A stretch of DNA of 64,000 bases from Prorocentrum cordatum. Its lineage: Eukaryota > Sar > Dinophyceae > Prorocentrales > Prorocentraceae. Shown one piece after another: positions 10,925 through 21,904 of this stretch (its first letter is position 1; each line of letters opens with the position of its first letter). The notes beneath the pieces were generated by a model that saw only the letters and a list, made by a program, of their open reading frames with translations, did not search any database and was not told the DNA's origin. The stretch lies in the NCBI GenBank assembly GCA_963575745.1, contig CAUYUJ010015849.1, positions 710,688 through 774,687 of the forward strand. Direction: 5' to 3'. The position numbers and the translations under genes were made by a program.

Positions 10925-11320
10925 GTATCATTAGGTGTTTGAAAGACATGGAGGTTCTCACTTGTTCGGGTTTCCAGCCGCCCAAGACGGCCCAAGAAGC
11001 CTCCGAGAGGCTTCCAATATAGCTCCAGGACAGCCCAAAATGCCCCAAGAGGGCCCGAACGCGGCCCAAGAGGACCCAACGATCGTCCAAGGGGCTCCCA
11101 AGAAGGCCCGAAGGCGGCCGTGAACCGCGCCAAGATGATACGAACGCGGACTAGAGAGGTCGCCAAGGCGACCTCCACAGGCGTCAGACGGGCAAAGAGT
11201 ACCCTATGACGGCTCCAGGGGCCCCAAGATGCGCCCAAGGGCCCCACGAGGCCCCCAAGAGACCCCCAAGAAGCTGTCAGGAAGCTCCTCGGAGGCCCCC
11301 AGAACGTCACCAGGAGGCCT
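10925..11320 (+). repeat. cccaagacgg minisatellite, block 2
   Basis: Begins with attaggtgtttgaaagacat, close to the ttaggtgtttgaaagatgtt unit start at 43812, and continues with caagacggcccaag units. Confidence 0.75.
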
Positions 11321-11324
11321 GAGG

Positions 11325-11361
11325 AAGCCTTCTCCTCCTCATCCTCATGTGCTCCTCCTCC

Positions 11362-11393
<32 letters not shown>

Positions 11394-11503
11394 CTCCTCA
11401 TGTTCTCCTCCTCCTCCTCTTCCTCCTCATGTTCTCCTCCTCTTCCTCCTCTTCCTCCTCATGTTCTCCTCCTCCTCCTCTTCTTCCTCCTCCTCCTCCT
11501 TCC
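11325..11503 (+). repeat. (CTC/TTC)n with catgtt spacers
   Basis: CTC and CTT triplets punctuated by catgttctcc at intervals of roughly 30 bases, giving a higher-order repeat. Confidence 0.85.
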
Positions 11504-11578
11504 ACAAGAACGGGGGTGGGCTCCGCCGCGGGCAGCTGGATGAGACACCTCACGTGTTGACCCTTTATAGTCTGGTCT

Positions 11579-11610
<32 letters not shown>

Positions 11611-11612
11611 GA
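11579..11612 (+). repeat. (TA)n dinucleotide tract
   Basis: About 30 bases of alternating AT. Confidence 0.9.
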
Positions 11613-11645
11613 CCCGCCACGCTCCGACCCCCTCGCCGATCGGCC

Positions 11646-11697
11646 TCCTCCTCCTCCTCCTCCTCCTCCTCCTCCTCCTCCTCCTCCTCCTCCTCCC
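11646..11697 (+). repeat. (CTC)n microsatellite
   Basis: Pure CTC triplets. Confidence 0.9.
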
Positions 11698-12089
11698 CTG
11701 ACGATTGGGAGGCGGAAACTACGACCCTTCGACGGTTGCGAGTGGACCCAGCACGCGTTGACCCCCGCATGCTGGGGCTGCGCCCTGAACATGGGCAGAC
11801 GTAGGGGGCCAGCCGCCCTCAAAGGTGCGGCAGCATACTCTTCCGCCTCCCGCTTCTCCTCGTGCCGTTCCTCGGACACGTGGTGTCAACGCCACACTTG
11901 TGGATAGGTAAACGCGAGCGCCAGACGTTCGAAACCAAACTGTCCCAGGCCCGGGCGTCCAACGCAGCCTCGAATCGGGATAGGGCTTCAGTCAGACGGC
12001 CGCGATGGGTCCTTCCATTCCCAGGTATATCGCCTTGATCTTCGTCAGGTGCGTCCTGAGGGCCCAGAGGGTCGCACTGCTCACCCAGA

Positions 12090-12535
12090 TTACTCATGAT
12101 ATCCTACTGCATCCTCACTATCACCACCATCGCCGTCGTCCTCAACAGCAGCGTCTACAGCAACGTCTACACATCACCATATCCTGCTACACTCTCAATA
12201 ATCATAACAACGTCGACATCGGCATCAAATTCAACACCATCATTATTATCAGCACCGTCATGGTCATCACAACGACCACCAGTCCACCCCGAGCCTGCAC
12301 ATCCTCCTCATCTCATCCACTCCTCATCATCGTTGTCGTATTCATATCTCATCATCATGTTCCTAATCACCACCATCGTCACCATCACCACCACCACCAT
12401 TACCATCGCCGTCCCTCATCATAATTTACAACTCATCACAATCACCGCCATCAACATCGTCACCACCGCACCCATCACCATCACCATCACCGTCGTGATC
12501 ACCAACATCTGCTCCTCCACCTCCTCCTCCGATCG
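12090..12535 (+). repeat. Degenerate CAT/CAC/ATC triplet array
   Basis: Diffuse enrichment of atc, acc, cac and cat triplets. A decayed relative of the much larger array at 47275-48903. Confidence 0.7.
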
Positions 12536-12760
12536 TCAACTAGGTCTCTGGAACACAAGGCACAGCGCAACCGCGCACACACACACAAACACACTTTCGT
12601 TTGCCAGCGAAAGAGAAAGATTGTGGCAGAGATAGAAACACACGACACGACCGACGAACGAACGACGGACGACAGAGGACGACACACACAGACAGGCAAG
12701 CACGGAGACCAAGGCAAACATTTGTAGGAACGCGACGCCCCCCCTTCCTGACCCGCCTTT

Positions 12761-12814
12761 CGTCGGGCGCACGCTTACATGGATCCCCTAATCCATGTTA
12801 GCGTGCGCCCGACG
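12761..12814. repeat. Short hairpin with 24-bp arms
   Basis: Arms at 12761-12784 and 12791-12814 are complementary with one mismatch around a 6-base loop (cgtcgggcgcacgct on the left, agcgtgcgcccgacg on the right). Weaker complementarity extends outward to about 12735-12838. Confidence 0.75.
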
Positions 12815-12838
12815 AAGAGGGCAAGGAAGGGGGCGCGT

Positions 12839-14284
12839 GGGGGTCAGACCCACGGATCGGGTCGGGTCCCTCCGAGTGCCTCCCGATTTAGAGGCGGAGC
12901 GAACCCACTCAGTATGGACACAGGACCCATTGCAAATCCACGTGCCCTTATCCACGCCAGCGCTCCCTCGATTTCAGGTCGGACGCAAGGGGGGGATAGG
13001 AAAGAGGCCTTATCGAATCAGCTTATGTGGCTGGTTTCCCCATGCCTCCTGGTACTGGGGGCGGCCATCCATCCAAAAAGCCAGTCGTGGGGCCGAAATC
13101 GGCTGCATGTAGCCCCGTTCCCGTCGTCCGATCCGGTACCTGATCTTCTCCGTCCACAGAGTTCACACATAGTGACAATGGACATGAATTAAAAAAGCAA
13201 GAGAAGGGGAGACGAGCAGAGTCTGCAACTCAACCCCATCCATCTCGTCCAGTTCACCTCCACCGCCCTCCCCCCTCCCCTCCCCCTCCTGCTCCATCCG
13301 TTTTTTCCCCTGCACGTCGCACCCCCCTGTCGCACCACAAAGCGTGTCGTTTGGGCGGGGTGGGCGTTTCACCAGAGGCTTGTGGATGCCATTACAATGG
13401 GCACTCTAACCATCCTATCATTTGATAAAACAGGTGTTTACAATGTGTAAAACATGATCTAAGAAGGTTTCAAACATATGTTGACATATCTTGAAGCATG
13501 TGTGACACATGCCCTAGACATCTGGAAATTATTTGGCAACATGCTTCCTCTAATCGACTTTCACAACCGGAGGGCTCCTCGCGACGTGCACCGTTCAGGG
13601 GGACGTAAGACCTGGGTACATGGGACTCGGAAATCCCCGACGAGGTCGTCAAAAAAATGACGAGGCCGAGCCTGCATTTTGACGAGGCCTCCCGCTGCAG
13701 ACATCCCACGAAACTCCTCCTCGTCAAAATCCGAGGCGCGGTCGTCAAAAAACGATGGCGAACCCGAGTCCTGGCAAACCTGGGTCTTGCGCTCCCCCGA
13801 ACCGTAGAAGCGTGGAGCAGGGGGCCATGACGTCTGGGGCGACTCCGAGGGCCCTCGCCACGATGTCCGCCGCGACTCGGCCTCCCCCCCCGCTTCCTGC
13901 TCGACCCTCCTCCACCCTCCTCCCCTCCTCGAACCTCCCTTTTCCCCCTCCTCGACGTCCCGCTATCCTCCCCCTCCTCGACCTCGACACCTCCTCCCTG
14001 GGGAAGGCAGAAGCTACCGCTACCGCTACTCCACAGATCTCTCCCGCGGTGCGTTATGACGTCATGACCAAACATCCGAAGCGAATCCAGCCGTGGATGG
14101 GCAGCGGAATCGGAGCCTTTTCCTCCACGACCTCGACCCCCCTTCGAACCCTTCCTCGACCTCACGTGGTCGAAGCCGAGCTCTCCAGGCTGGGCGTTTG
14201 ACTCGTCGGGCTGTAGCCCCTTTCACTACCTATGAATCCTGTTGTCACTGATACCCAAGAGTTCCCAGAACAGCCCCTCCGTAA
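12839..14284. other. No gene recognised
   Basis: At 13640-13755 a gacgagg...gtcaaaa motif recurs about four times. Otherwise no domain, RNA gene or convincing frame. Confidence 0.4.
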
Positions 14285-14368
14285 GTGGCGACATCCGAAC
14301 CCTACCCCAACCAACCACCGAATCTCCTGAACCGATGGGAGGCTGGGGTAAGGTTCGGATCTCGCCAC
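14285..14368. mobile_element. Short MITE with ~28 bp inverted ends
   Basis: The left end gtggcgacatccgaacccta continues as ccccaacc; the reverse complement of the right end reads gtggcgagatccgaacctta continuing as ccccagcc. The ends resemble those of the family at 28967-29296 (ggccacatgcgaacccta). A further half-end lies at about 14425-14455. Confidence 0.65.
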
Positions 14369-14625
14369 GTGTTCAACGCATTCCGAGCCCCACCCCCGCC
14401 GCCCATCGAGTTGCCTGAAGCGTTAATCGGCGAGGGTAGGGTTTGGATTACGCGGCCGACCTGTTCGAACCTGCACTCCGCCACACAAAAAGAACACAGA
14501 CTACCTCCAATGGATGGTCCCCAGGCCTCAGGGGAGGGTGGCGGTGTAGGAATGACCACTGAGAGCCAGCGACTTTGTACACCGCCACCCTCCCTGGAGG
14601 TACACGCAAAATCGTCGTCGGAATG

Positions 14626-15058
14626 GATGAGGAGGAGGAGGAAACGCAGGAGGAGGAGGAGGAGGAGGAGGAGGAGGGAGGAGGAAGAGGAGGAGGAGAG
14701 GAGGAGGAGGAGGGAGGTGCAGGAGGAGAAGGAGGCGAAGGAGGAGGAGGAGGAGGAGGAGGGAGGAGGGAGGAGGGAGGGGAGTAGGAGGAGGAGGAGC
14801 AGGAGGAGCAGGAGGAGGAGGAGGAGGAGGAGGAGGAGGAGGAGGAGAGAGAGGAGGGAGGAGGAGGAGGAGGAGGAGAAGAGGAGGAGGAAGAAGAAGA
14901 GGGAGAGGAGGAGGAGGAGGAGGAGGAGGACAAGGAGGAGGAGGAGAGGAGGAGGAGGAGGAGGACAGGAGGGGGGAGGAGGAGGAGAGGAGGAGGAGGG
15001 AGGAGGAGGGAGGAGGAGGAGGAGGAGAAGGAGGAAGAGGAAGAGGAGGAGGAGGAGG
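14626..15058 (+). repeat. (GGA)n microsatellite, ~430 bp
   Basis: One of the longest triplet arrays in the window, with scattered gca, aag and gggagg interruptions. Confidence 0.9.
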
Positions 15059-15328
15059 TGTGTCTGTGAATCTATTTTCGTGGCGTATGCTCGACCCTGG
15101 CGGCGGCGGCCAGCGTCCCGCCCGCCGCGGGCCCACCGGCATGGGGGCCGTCGGGCAGCTTGGGGGGCAGCGCGACGCCGCGCTGCCGGGCGGCCCGGCT
15201 GCGCGGTGTTCGGGGGGGGGAGGGGCGAGGAGAGGGGGAGCGGAAGTTTCGAGGTCTGAGGTCTGAGGTCTGAGGTTCGGCTTCGAGGCTCGAGGTCCTT
15301 CCTCCACGTCCCCCTCCACATCAGGGGA

Positions 15329-15440
15329 AGAGGAGGAGGAGGAGGAGGAGGAGGAGGAGGAAAAGGAGGAGGGGGAGGAGGGGGAGGAGGTGGAGAAGGA
15401 GGAGGGGGCGGAGGCGGAGGCGGAGGCGGAGAGGGAGAAG
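15329..15440 (+). repeat. (GGA/GGC)n microsatellite
   Basis: GGA triplets grading into ggaggc units. Confidence 0.85.
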
Positions 15441-15479
15441 GCTCGACGTTCGAATTGTTCGGGCGTGTCCGTTGGTTCT

Positions 15480-15600
15480 CGGCTGCTTTCCGGCCTTGGG
15501 ACGCCTTCCGGCGGCTGCGCCTCGCCGAGAGTGTTCCTGGGGTGCCCAGATCGTCCCGAGCGGCCACGAGATGTTTAAGTTATGACCCGAGAACCGCCGG
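15480..15600 (+). repeat. Dispersed repeat, copy 1 (pair with 49317)
   Basis: Shares ggctgcgcctcgccgagag-like, ctggggtgcc, gagcggcc and tatgacccga with 49317-49430 in the same order. Upstream ttcgaattgtt/ttgctcgaacg segments also correspond. Function unknown. Confidence 0.5.
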
Positions 15601-16027
15601 GAGGCTCAGGAGGGGCAGAAGAACACCCCCAACCCCACCTGGCCGTCTCATGTCTCTGCGGACTCCAGCGCAAGAGTGCTTGCATGGGGGGGTACGTGGC
15701 TCCGTGGCGACGCCAGAGAGGACGCCAGGGCTCCGCACAAGTGGGGACTCTCTGGCGCGCCTCTTCGGCCCCCCTCGCTGCTTGAAGAGGCGGCGGTGCG
15801 GGGGGGGGACGTCATGCGGGCCACCTTGCCCAAGTCTGAGGTGCAACGCCCTCGAGGAGGGGCCTCCGAAATGGGGTCCGCGCACATTCGGTCGGGGGGC
15901 CGCCCCCGCTTCGCCGCCGATGTACCTGCAATGCGGCGCGATCTTCCGACCCCATCTATCTGGGCCTCATCTGGGAGCCCCAACATGCACGCTTTCCCCC
16001 GGGACCGTAGGCGACCCCGATGATGAG
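15601..16027. other. No gene recognised
   Basis: GC-rich, without convincing frames or repeats. Confidence 0.35.
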
Positions 16028-16246
16028 AGGAGTAGGAAGGAAGAAGGAGGAGGAGGAGGAGGAGAGGGAGTAGGAGGCGGAGGTGGAGGAGGAGGAGGAG
16101 GGAGAGAGGAGGCGGAGGTGGAGGAGGAGGAGGAGGAGGGAGAGGGAGAGAGAGGAGGAGGAGAGGAGGAGGAGGAGGAGGAGGAGGGAGGAGGGAGGAG
16201 GAGAGGAGGAGGAGGAGGGGGAGGGGGGGGAGAGAGGAGGAGGACG
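16028..16246 (+). repeat. (GGA)n microsatellite
   Basis: GGA triplets followed ~175 bases later by a CTC tract, giving complementary arms. Confidence 0.9.
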
Positions 16247-16420
16247 GGTCGCCTAAGCCCTTCGGAGATACCCTCCACCTCAACAGAATGAGGACGAAAA
16301 CTGGCGGCGGCGCCGGCGGCGTCGGCGATGCATCGGTGACGTCGCGGAGAGAATCGGCCTCTACATTGAGCCGTGTCGCCGATGCATCGGCGATGCGGCG
16401 CAGTCCTCCGACCCCATCTG

Positions 16421-16582
16421 CTCCTCCTCCTCCTCCTCCTCCTCCTCCTCCTCCTCCTCCTCCTCCTCCTTCTTGTCTCTCCTTGTCTCTCCTCGTTTCT
16501 CCTCGTCTCTCCTCGTCTCGCCTCCTATTCCTCCTCCTCCTCCTCCTCCTCCTCCTCCTCCTCTTCCTCCTCCTCCTCCTCC
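16421..16582 (+). repeat. (CTC)n microsatellite
   Basis: CTC triplets interrupted by cttgtctct and ctcgtctct units at 16469-16525. Confidence 0.9.
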
Positions 16583-16774
16583 ACCTTCAATATAAACGTG
16601 TGGCGCTCCGCGCGGAATTCTTGGATCTGGCGCGCGAAGCGCGAAGAGCGCCAGGGGCGGAGCTCCGAAAGGTTATGTTTCTGGCGCTGTTTCTTCTTCG
16701 ACACTCGGGCGGCCTGGATGGCATCAGGTCGAACCGACTCGCGGCCCTGTCAGCAGAGACGGCCCCAGTGAAGG

Positions 16775-16975
16775 CCTCCTCCACCTCCTCCTCCACCACC
16801 TCCTCCTCCTCCTCCTCCTCCTCCTCCTCCCCCGGGCGACCCTGACTCCTCGATCCTCCTCGTCGATCCCTCCTGCTCCTCGATCCTCCTCCTCCTCCTC
16901 CTCCAACTCCCCCTCCACCTCCTCCTCCTCCTCCTCCTCCTCCTCCATTTCCTCCTCCTCGATCCTCCTCCCCCG
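16775..16975 (+). repeat. (CTC)n with cgatcctcctc units
   Basis: CTC triplets with repeated cgatcctcctc and cccgggcgaccctg inserts. The latter occurs twice (about 16831 and 16972). Confidence 0.85.
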
Positions 16976-17142
16976 GGCGACCCTGCCAGCAAGGATGGGC
17001 CCGGTGAAGGGGGAGAGGGCGGCGCGCCCGCCCGCCGGCGGGCGGCGCGGCCCGCCCGGAGGCAGCGGCGCAGCGAGGCGGCGTGCGGGCTGTGCTGCGG
17101 TGGTGGCACTTTCTGTTGTTGCTCTCCGAGGGCCCTCGAGAG

Positions 17143-17305
17143 TTAGGCTGGGCCTGTCCCCCTACCAAAGGGATCTTGGACGACAATCTAAACATACGCG
17201 AAACATGCCCCCCAAATGCTAAAACATATACCAAAAAAAATCGTCCCCATACTATTTTCTGACTAGTTTTGAACATTCCCCCTGTAGAGGGATAGGCCCG
17301 ACTTC
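17143..17305. mobile_element. Foldback MITE family A, copy 1
   Basis: The left end is ggcctgtccccctac and the right end is gtagagggataggcccgact, which are inverted to each other. The interior carries atcgtccccatactatt and ttctgactagttttgaacat, shared with the copy at 18228. It is about 163 bp long and non-coding. Confidence 0.75.
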
Positions 17306-17336
17306 ACCCGAGAGGCCCCGTGCGAGCACAGAGGAA

Positions 17337-17835
17337 GTCTTCCTGCGGCTCCCGCGCTGGCCGCCCTCGTGAGCCGCCGCCCGCTCGCCCGCCCGCTCGC
17401 CCCTCGCCGCCAAGGCCCCTGGCCCGCGCCTCCGACGGGTCAACGAGCCCAGGGTGGCCATCGCTCGGATGTCCATTCCCTGTGCCTTTTCTCGGTTCCG
17501 TGCGTGGCTTCTTCGCCAGAGGATCACGGATACTCCTGGATGGCCCTCGCCGAAGGAAACCTGCACACGTGATGCCGGGCTCCGCGAGGGCCCCGAGGAG
17601 GCCCGGTGCGTGCACCGGAACTCTCTTCCTGCGGTTCCCCCGCACCGGCCGCCCTCGTGGGCCGCCGCCCGCTCGCCCGCCCGCTCGCCCCTCGCCGCCG
17701 GGACCCCCCGGCCCGCGCCTCCGACGGGTCAGCGAGCCCAGAAACGCGAGCCACAACTTCCAGGGTGGCCATCGCTCGGACGTCCATTCCCTGTGCCTTT
17801 TTCGGTTTCGTGCGTGGCTTGTTCCCAGGATGTGT
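17337..17835 (+). repeat. Tandem duplication, period ~311 bp
   Basis: The segment from ggccgccctcgtgagccgcc through ccatcgctcggatgtccatt and gtgcgtggct (17348-17520) recurs at 17648-17825. The second copy has an extra gaaacgcgagccacaacttc. A related ccatcgctcggacgtccat segment recurs at 51630. Confidence 0.75.
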
Positions 17836-17996
17836 TCTGACATGTTCTGCACGATGTATGAAATCTAGAATTAATTGATACACATATCATTGCATATTGA
17901 ATTAACTGGAAATCCCTCATCGGACAGGAAATCCTTCAGGGTCTGAACCCGCTGGGCACGTTCCCTATCGAGTGCCCCCGCCGTGCAGAGACTGAC

Positions 17997-18160
17997 GGCA
18001 GTTCCTGCTCATGCTGAGCAGGATTCGCGGTCCGCGTCGCCGCGGAAGCTGTCCATTTGGGGCAGAAGGCCGCCTGCCCAGCAGCGGCCGCTGCCGGTTT
18101 CTGACAACAGCTGTTGTTGAGCATCGTACCCATTTAGTCCGTAGCCATTTCGGGCGTCCA
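17997..18160 (-). repeat. Dispersed repeat with internal palindromes, copy 2
   Basis: Inverted relative of 7611-7790. It contains caacaacagctgttgt, cagcggccgctg and cctgctcagcatgagcagg on the - strand, each palindromic. Confidence 0.7.
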
Positions 18161-18227
18161 GAGTCTGGACGAGGCTCACACTTCTCCCTCTCTGCTGGAT
18201 TCTTCGCTGCCTTCAACCAACTCGGCT

Positions 18228-18389
18228 CAGGTCGGGCATGTCCCCCTACAGGCAGCTTTTGGAGGACAAATGAAACAAAATACCACCAGCATGCCCCAAT
18301 ATACTCAAAACATCATCCGAAAATCGTCCCCATATTAATTGTCTACTGATTTTGGATATTCCTCCTGTAGAGGGACGCGCCCGACTTAA
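18228..18389. mobile_element. Foldback MITE family A, copy 2
   Basis: The left end is ggtcgggcatgtccccctac and the right end is ctgtagagggacgcgcccga followed by cttaa. The interior atcgtccccatatta and ctactgattttggatattcc match copies 1 and 3. Confidence 0.75.
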
Positions 18390-18531
18390 CATTAGGCCCA
18401 ACAGGCTTGCACACCTCGTGGGAAGCTCACGGCGGGAGGCTTGTCTGGTACTCTTCGCACCCTCCGAGGGGCCTCGCCGGGCCCCAGGGCCCTCAAGACG
18501 CGACTCGGGATCACGACGTCGGAGGTCTGGG

Positions 18532-18865
18532 AGAACAGGGGAGGGGAGGAGCGGCGGGGAATGGAGGGAGGGGTGGGGGGGGGGGGGATGGAGAGAGCGG
18601 GGGAGTAGAGAGGAGGAGGGGGGGAAAATAGAGGGAGAGGCGGGGAGGATGGAAGGAGAGGCGCAGGGTGAGAGAGAAGCGGAGAGGTGGAGGAGCCAGA
18701 GGCGAAGGAGGGGAGGGAGGGGAAGGAGGAGGAGAGGTGGGGGGGAGCGGGACGGGCTCAGTGTGCACGCAGAGCCAAGGGCGAAGGAGGGGAGGGAGGG
18801 GCATGCGGGTGGAGCGGCAGGAAGTTTGGAGACGGGGGGGGGGCAGAGGGGGGAGGGGGAGAGGA
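18532..18865 (+). repeat. Purine-rich (G/A) low-complexity tract
   Basis: gggaggg- and gagagg-rich, with very few pyrimidines. Overlapping frames of up to 287 codons on - are composition artefacts. Confidence 0.7.
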
Positions 18866-19125
18866 TGAGGTAGGGGTGGATTGATACGTCCGATACGGGC
18901 ACGGGACAGGTGAATACGATGCCCACGAGCAAGCGTCGTCCAGGGCCATGGCGAAGGCGGGCGTGCTGCTCGTCGTGTGCAGGCGACGCGGCGAACGCGG
19001 AGGAGCTGCAGGGCAGGGCGCACCGCCCGAACCCCTGCGCCTCAGCGAGCCACGACGCGACCGAGCGGAGCGCTGCCGCCTCACAGGGCGGGGAGGCGCC
19101 GTGGGGCACCTCGCGGTGCTGCCAT

Positions 19126-19357
19126 TTGAGCAGGGACCGACCGTCCCGACATTCCTACAGTCCTACGACGCATTTTCTTAGACCCCAAAGTGTTCTAAGA
19201 ACGAAAGCAAGGTTCTTAGAACATAAACCTGATGCGCTAAAACAAGACAGTCCCTGCCAGCAACGTTCTAAGAACATTTCGTGGAAACCACAAACGGTTC
19301 CTAGAACATTGTTTGGTCGGGCTAAAGGCGAGCCAGGACGCTTCGCCACTGCTTGAG
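19126..19357 (+). repeat. Dispersed repeat with gttctaagaac palindromes, copy 1
   Basis: About 230 bp, strongly similar to 54683-54916 in the same orientation. Both begin ttgagcagggaccgaccgtc and end ccactgcttga. gttctaagaac or close variants occur about five times. Non-coding; the class is undetermined. Confidence 0.75.
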
Positions 19358-19511
19358 TCGTGACATCGACGCTGGGGATTGAGCTGACGTGCGTGCAGCC
19401 TTGGGCGCGGCCTACTGCTGCTGCTGCCTCACTCCCCGCCAGCGGGGCCCGGCCGCGCCGGCGTGACCCTCGCCCCTCCCCCTCCTCTGCGGCCGCCCCC
19501 CGTGGTGGCTG

Positions 19512-19895
19512 CAGTGGGGGTGCCGACCTAAGGAACCCCTAAACTTCTGCTGTTCCCACCCTACTCAAGGACCACATCCCAAAAATAATTTCGAGCACCC
19601 CGAAAAGTGTCGAAAGAGTGAGGAAACAGTGTTAAAGAGTGTCTCCCAGATCCCGACGCGTGAAAACCACGGAATTTCGGTGTTTTTCTTGGTGTTCCAA
19701 ATTCTTTCTGGTGGTCAAGCCTAAAGTAGGTTGGAACATCAGAAACCTCAACAAGGAACGAGGCCTTTTTCCAATAAGTTAAACTTCGGTTCCCCAATGG
19801 AAAACCTCAGGAAAGCCTCGGGCAAACTGCGCAACAATTCAGGAGCACGCAGACCCTCCCCAGCGAAAAGGCTTCCTTCTTCGGCGCCCCGACTG
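19512..19895. mobile_element. MITE family C with a nested insertion
   Basis: The left end contains gacctaaggaaccc; the right end ggcttccttcttcggcgccc followed by cgactg is its inverted partner. Compared with the copy at 29439-29610, this one holds about 205 extra bases (19544-19750) with their own inverted ends. Confidence 0.65.
19544..19750. mobile_element. MITE-like insertion nested in family C element
   Basis: The left end ttctgctgttcccacc and the reverse complement of the right end ttctgatgttccaacc match at 14 of 16 positions, followed by tact on both sides. It interrupts the taaa/caaggaacg continuity seen intact at about 29565-29590 (reverse strand). Confidence 0.6.
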
Positions 19896-20475
19896 CACTT
19901 CGCCTCAGCGGCGCCCCTGGTTAGCTCGCCTCGCCAGCACAGACGACCCATGCCGCAAGCTGCCGACGGAAAACGCGTCCACGGCCTCGGGTTCATGTCT
20001 GTCCAGGGGGGCGATTTGTGCCTGGAAAAGTCCAGCAAGCCGCCCAAAAGGCAGAACCCAGAACGCAGACGCGCGAGTCCGCCGGCCGGCGGGCCGGCAG
20101 GCCCCTCAGGGGCGGCGCGGGCGGACCGGAGCCCGGTCACAGGCATGTGAACTTCAAGAAGTCGCTCTCGAGGTCCGCCCAGAATTTGGGAGTTGTAGCA
20201 CTCTGTAGCCATGTGCTGGGTGTGATTCCAACCAAAGCCTTTTGCAGCAATTCTGTGATGTCGTCACTCCACCGATTTCGCTGCCCGCCGAGTCGGCGTC
20301 GTGCTGCCCGGGGGTCATGGATATCTGGTTCCCATGCCGCCGCCGCTGGGGCCCAGCTGTGGTGTGGTTGTGTAGCAACTCGCCCAGCCCATCTCCATAG
20401 CCCAAGAAGGCCAAGAACGTCAAGAGTCCCAAGCCGTTCGTCGGGCTACCGATCGTGTAGAGGCTCAGGGCGCTG

Positions 20476-21160
20476 ATGGTGGTGATTGATGAAGGCAAGA
20501 GACGGATCCAGGGCAAGGCCGTTACGACCCCCCCGGTCATCCAGAACCTGAAGGAGTTGTGTGCAACTTTTTCGGCATCACCGAGCACGCCTGCGGCACC
20601 ACCCACAAGTACTGAAATTGCGGGGAGTGGCTCGGGAACAGGTACCACCACAAAGTATCGGAAAATACGCGAGCCGTGGGGTCCAGCTACCTTGGGGGAA
20701 GCTCCAGCATATCTTCGAAGCGGAAGCTGTGCAGAGCCCCGTCGTGGTGCTGACGGCGACTGAGGCGGAATTCGGTCAGGCCAACCGTGTGTGCAAGGCC
20801 CTGGGCAACAGCGACAACATCACGACAACCTGCCTGGACAACAAAGCCAAGGAGACGGTGATAGTAGAGGGCCAAAAGGAGCCCATCAAAATGAAGGCAA
20901 CATTCGACTACAGCGGCGACAACGCGCCGAAGCAGACGACGCTGGCGACAGGCATGAAGGATGACGAGCCAATCCCCACGGACAAGCTCAGGATGCTCGA
21001 CTTACGAAATTATCACCGTGGTGGAGGACTACGTGGACGAGGTTCTGTATGCAAAAGTGGCGGAGGCCTCTGAGACTATCCCGGTTCTCGTCCTGGCCCC
21101 TTTGGCAGAGAAAGTGCTGAGGACGAAAGGAGACATCAAATACGAGAGCGAATGTACATG
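20476..21160 (+). pseudogene. Decayed coding sequence, function not recognised
   Basis: Frames on the + strand have coding-like, charged composition unlike the surrounding repeats. One piece (about 20740-21000) includes VLTATEAEFGQANRVCKAL and KMKATFDYSGDNAPKQ. A second, in another frame (about 20996-21150), includes YEIITVVEDYVDEVLYAKV and VLVLAPLAEKVLRTKG. The join near 20996-21000 looks like a single frameshift. Further upstream, a frame with CNFFGITEHACGTTHKY followed by a stop adds a Cys/His-rich patch. I cannot assign a family; it may be a host pseudogene or part of a transposable element. Confidence 0.4.
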
Positions 21161-21805
21161 TGTGTTTGCTATTACAGCGGCGGTGGAGGCGGCCTTCAAG
21201 GCCATGGCCCCACCGAGTGGAGTCTTCGTTATGAGAGTGTGCCTCCTGGTCTGTGCCTCCTGGTCGAGAACAAGCGTGAGACTCTGGTGTACCGCCTCTC
21301 GGGGAGATCCCGACTGGGAACCGTCACCCAAGCAGGCTTGGCAACGGATCTAAGTTTCCACAACTGGTACGTCTCGAACCCTCCTGTCGTGGTGAGCCCC
21401 ATTGGGCCCTGCCGTGAACCCGGCGCCCAATTTGCGTTCTCTGCCAGGACGGTGTGTTCTGTGATCCCCGAGGCTTCTGCGACGACTGCTCTCATGTGAC
21501 GGCGTCCGAATATATCATGGCAAGCTCCCCCCGGGGGCCCCCCATTTCCCCCCGGTTCCCTCGTGCCAAGGCCGGCCTGTGGGTGGCAGGTACGGTGGTT
21601 CGGACTGACTGCAGCGATGTGGAGTTATCCTGGCAGCGCTGCTCTACGGTGCGCGCGCTCTGGTCCTTTTCATCTCGGTTCCTTGTCCTACTTCGGGCTT
21701 CAACCGTCTTGCCCTCAATGCAAGAATGACTGATGAATGAATGATGCGGATGCGGCGGGGGATGGGAGGCGGAAGAGGCGGAGAATGAGAAGGATGAGCA
21801 GTGAG

Positions 21806-21859
21806 AGGAGGAGGAGGAGGAGGAGGAGGAGGAGGAGGAGGAGGAGGAGGAGGAGGAGG
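21806..21859 (+). repeat. (GGA)n microsatellite at LINE 3' side
   Basis: Pure GGA, lying immediately beyond the 3' end of the long LINE on the - strand. Confidence 0.9.
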
Positions 21860-21904
21860 GGGAGTATCGAGTATCGAGCTATTCGACGTAGTCGAGTTTA
21901 CAAA

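Noticed and set aside
14285-15567. 421- and 324-codon frames
   Set aside because: Translation of the GGA array; no non-repetitive conserved segment.
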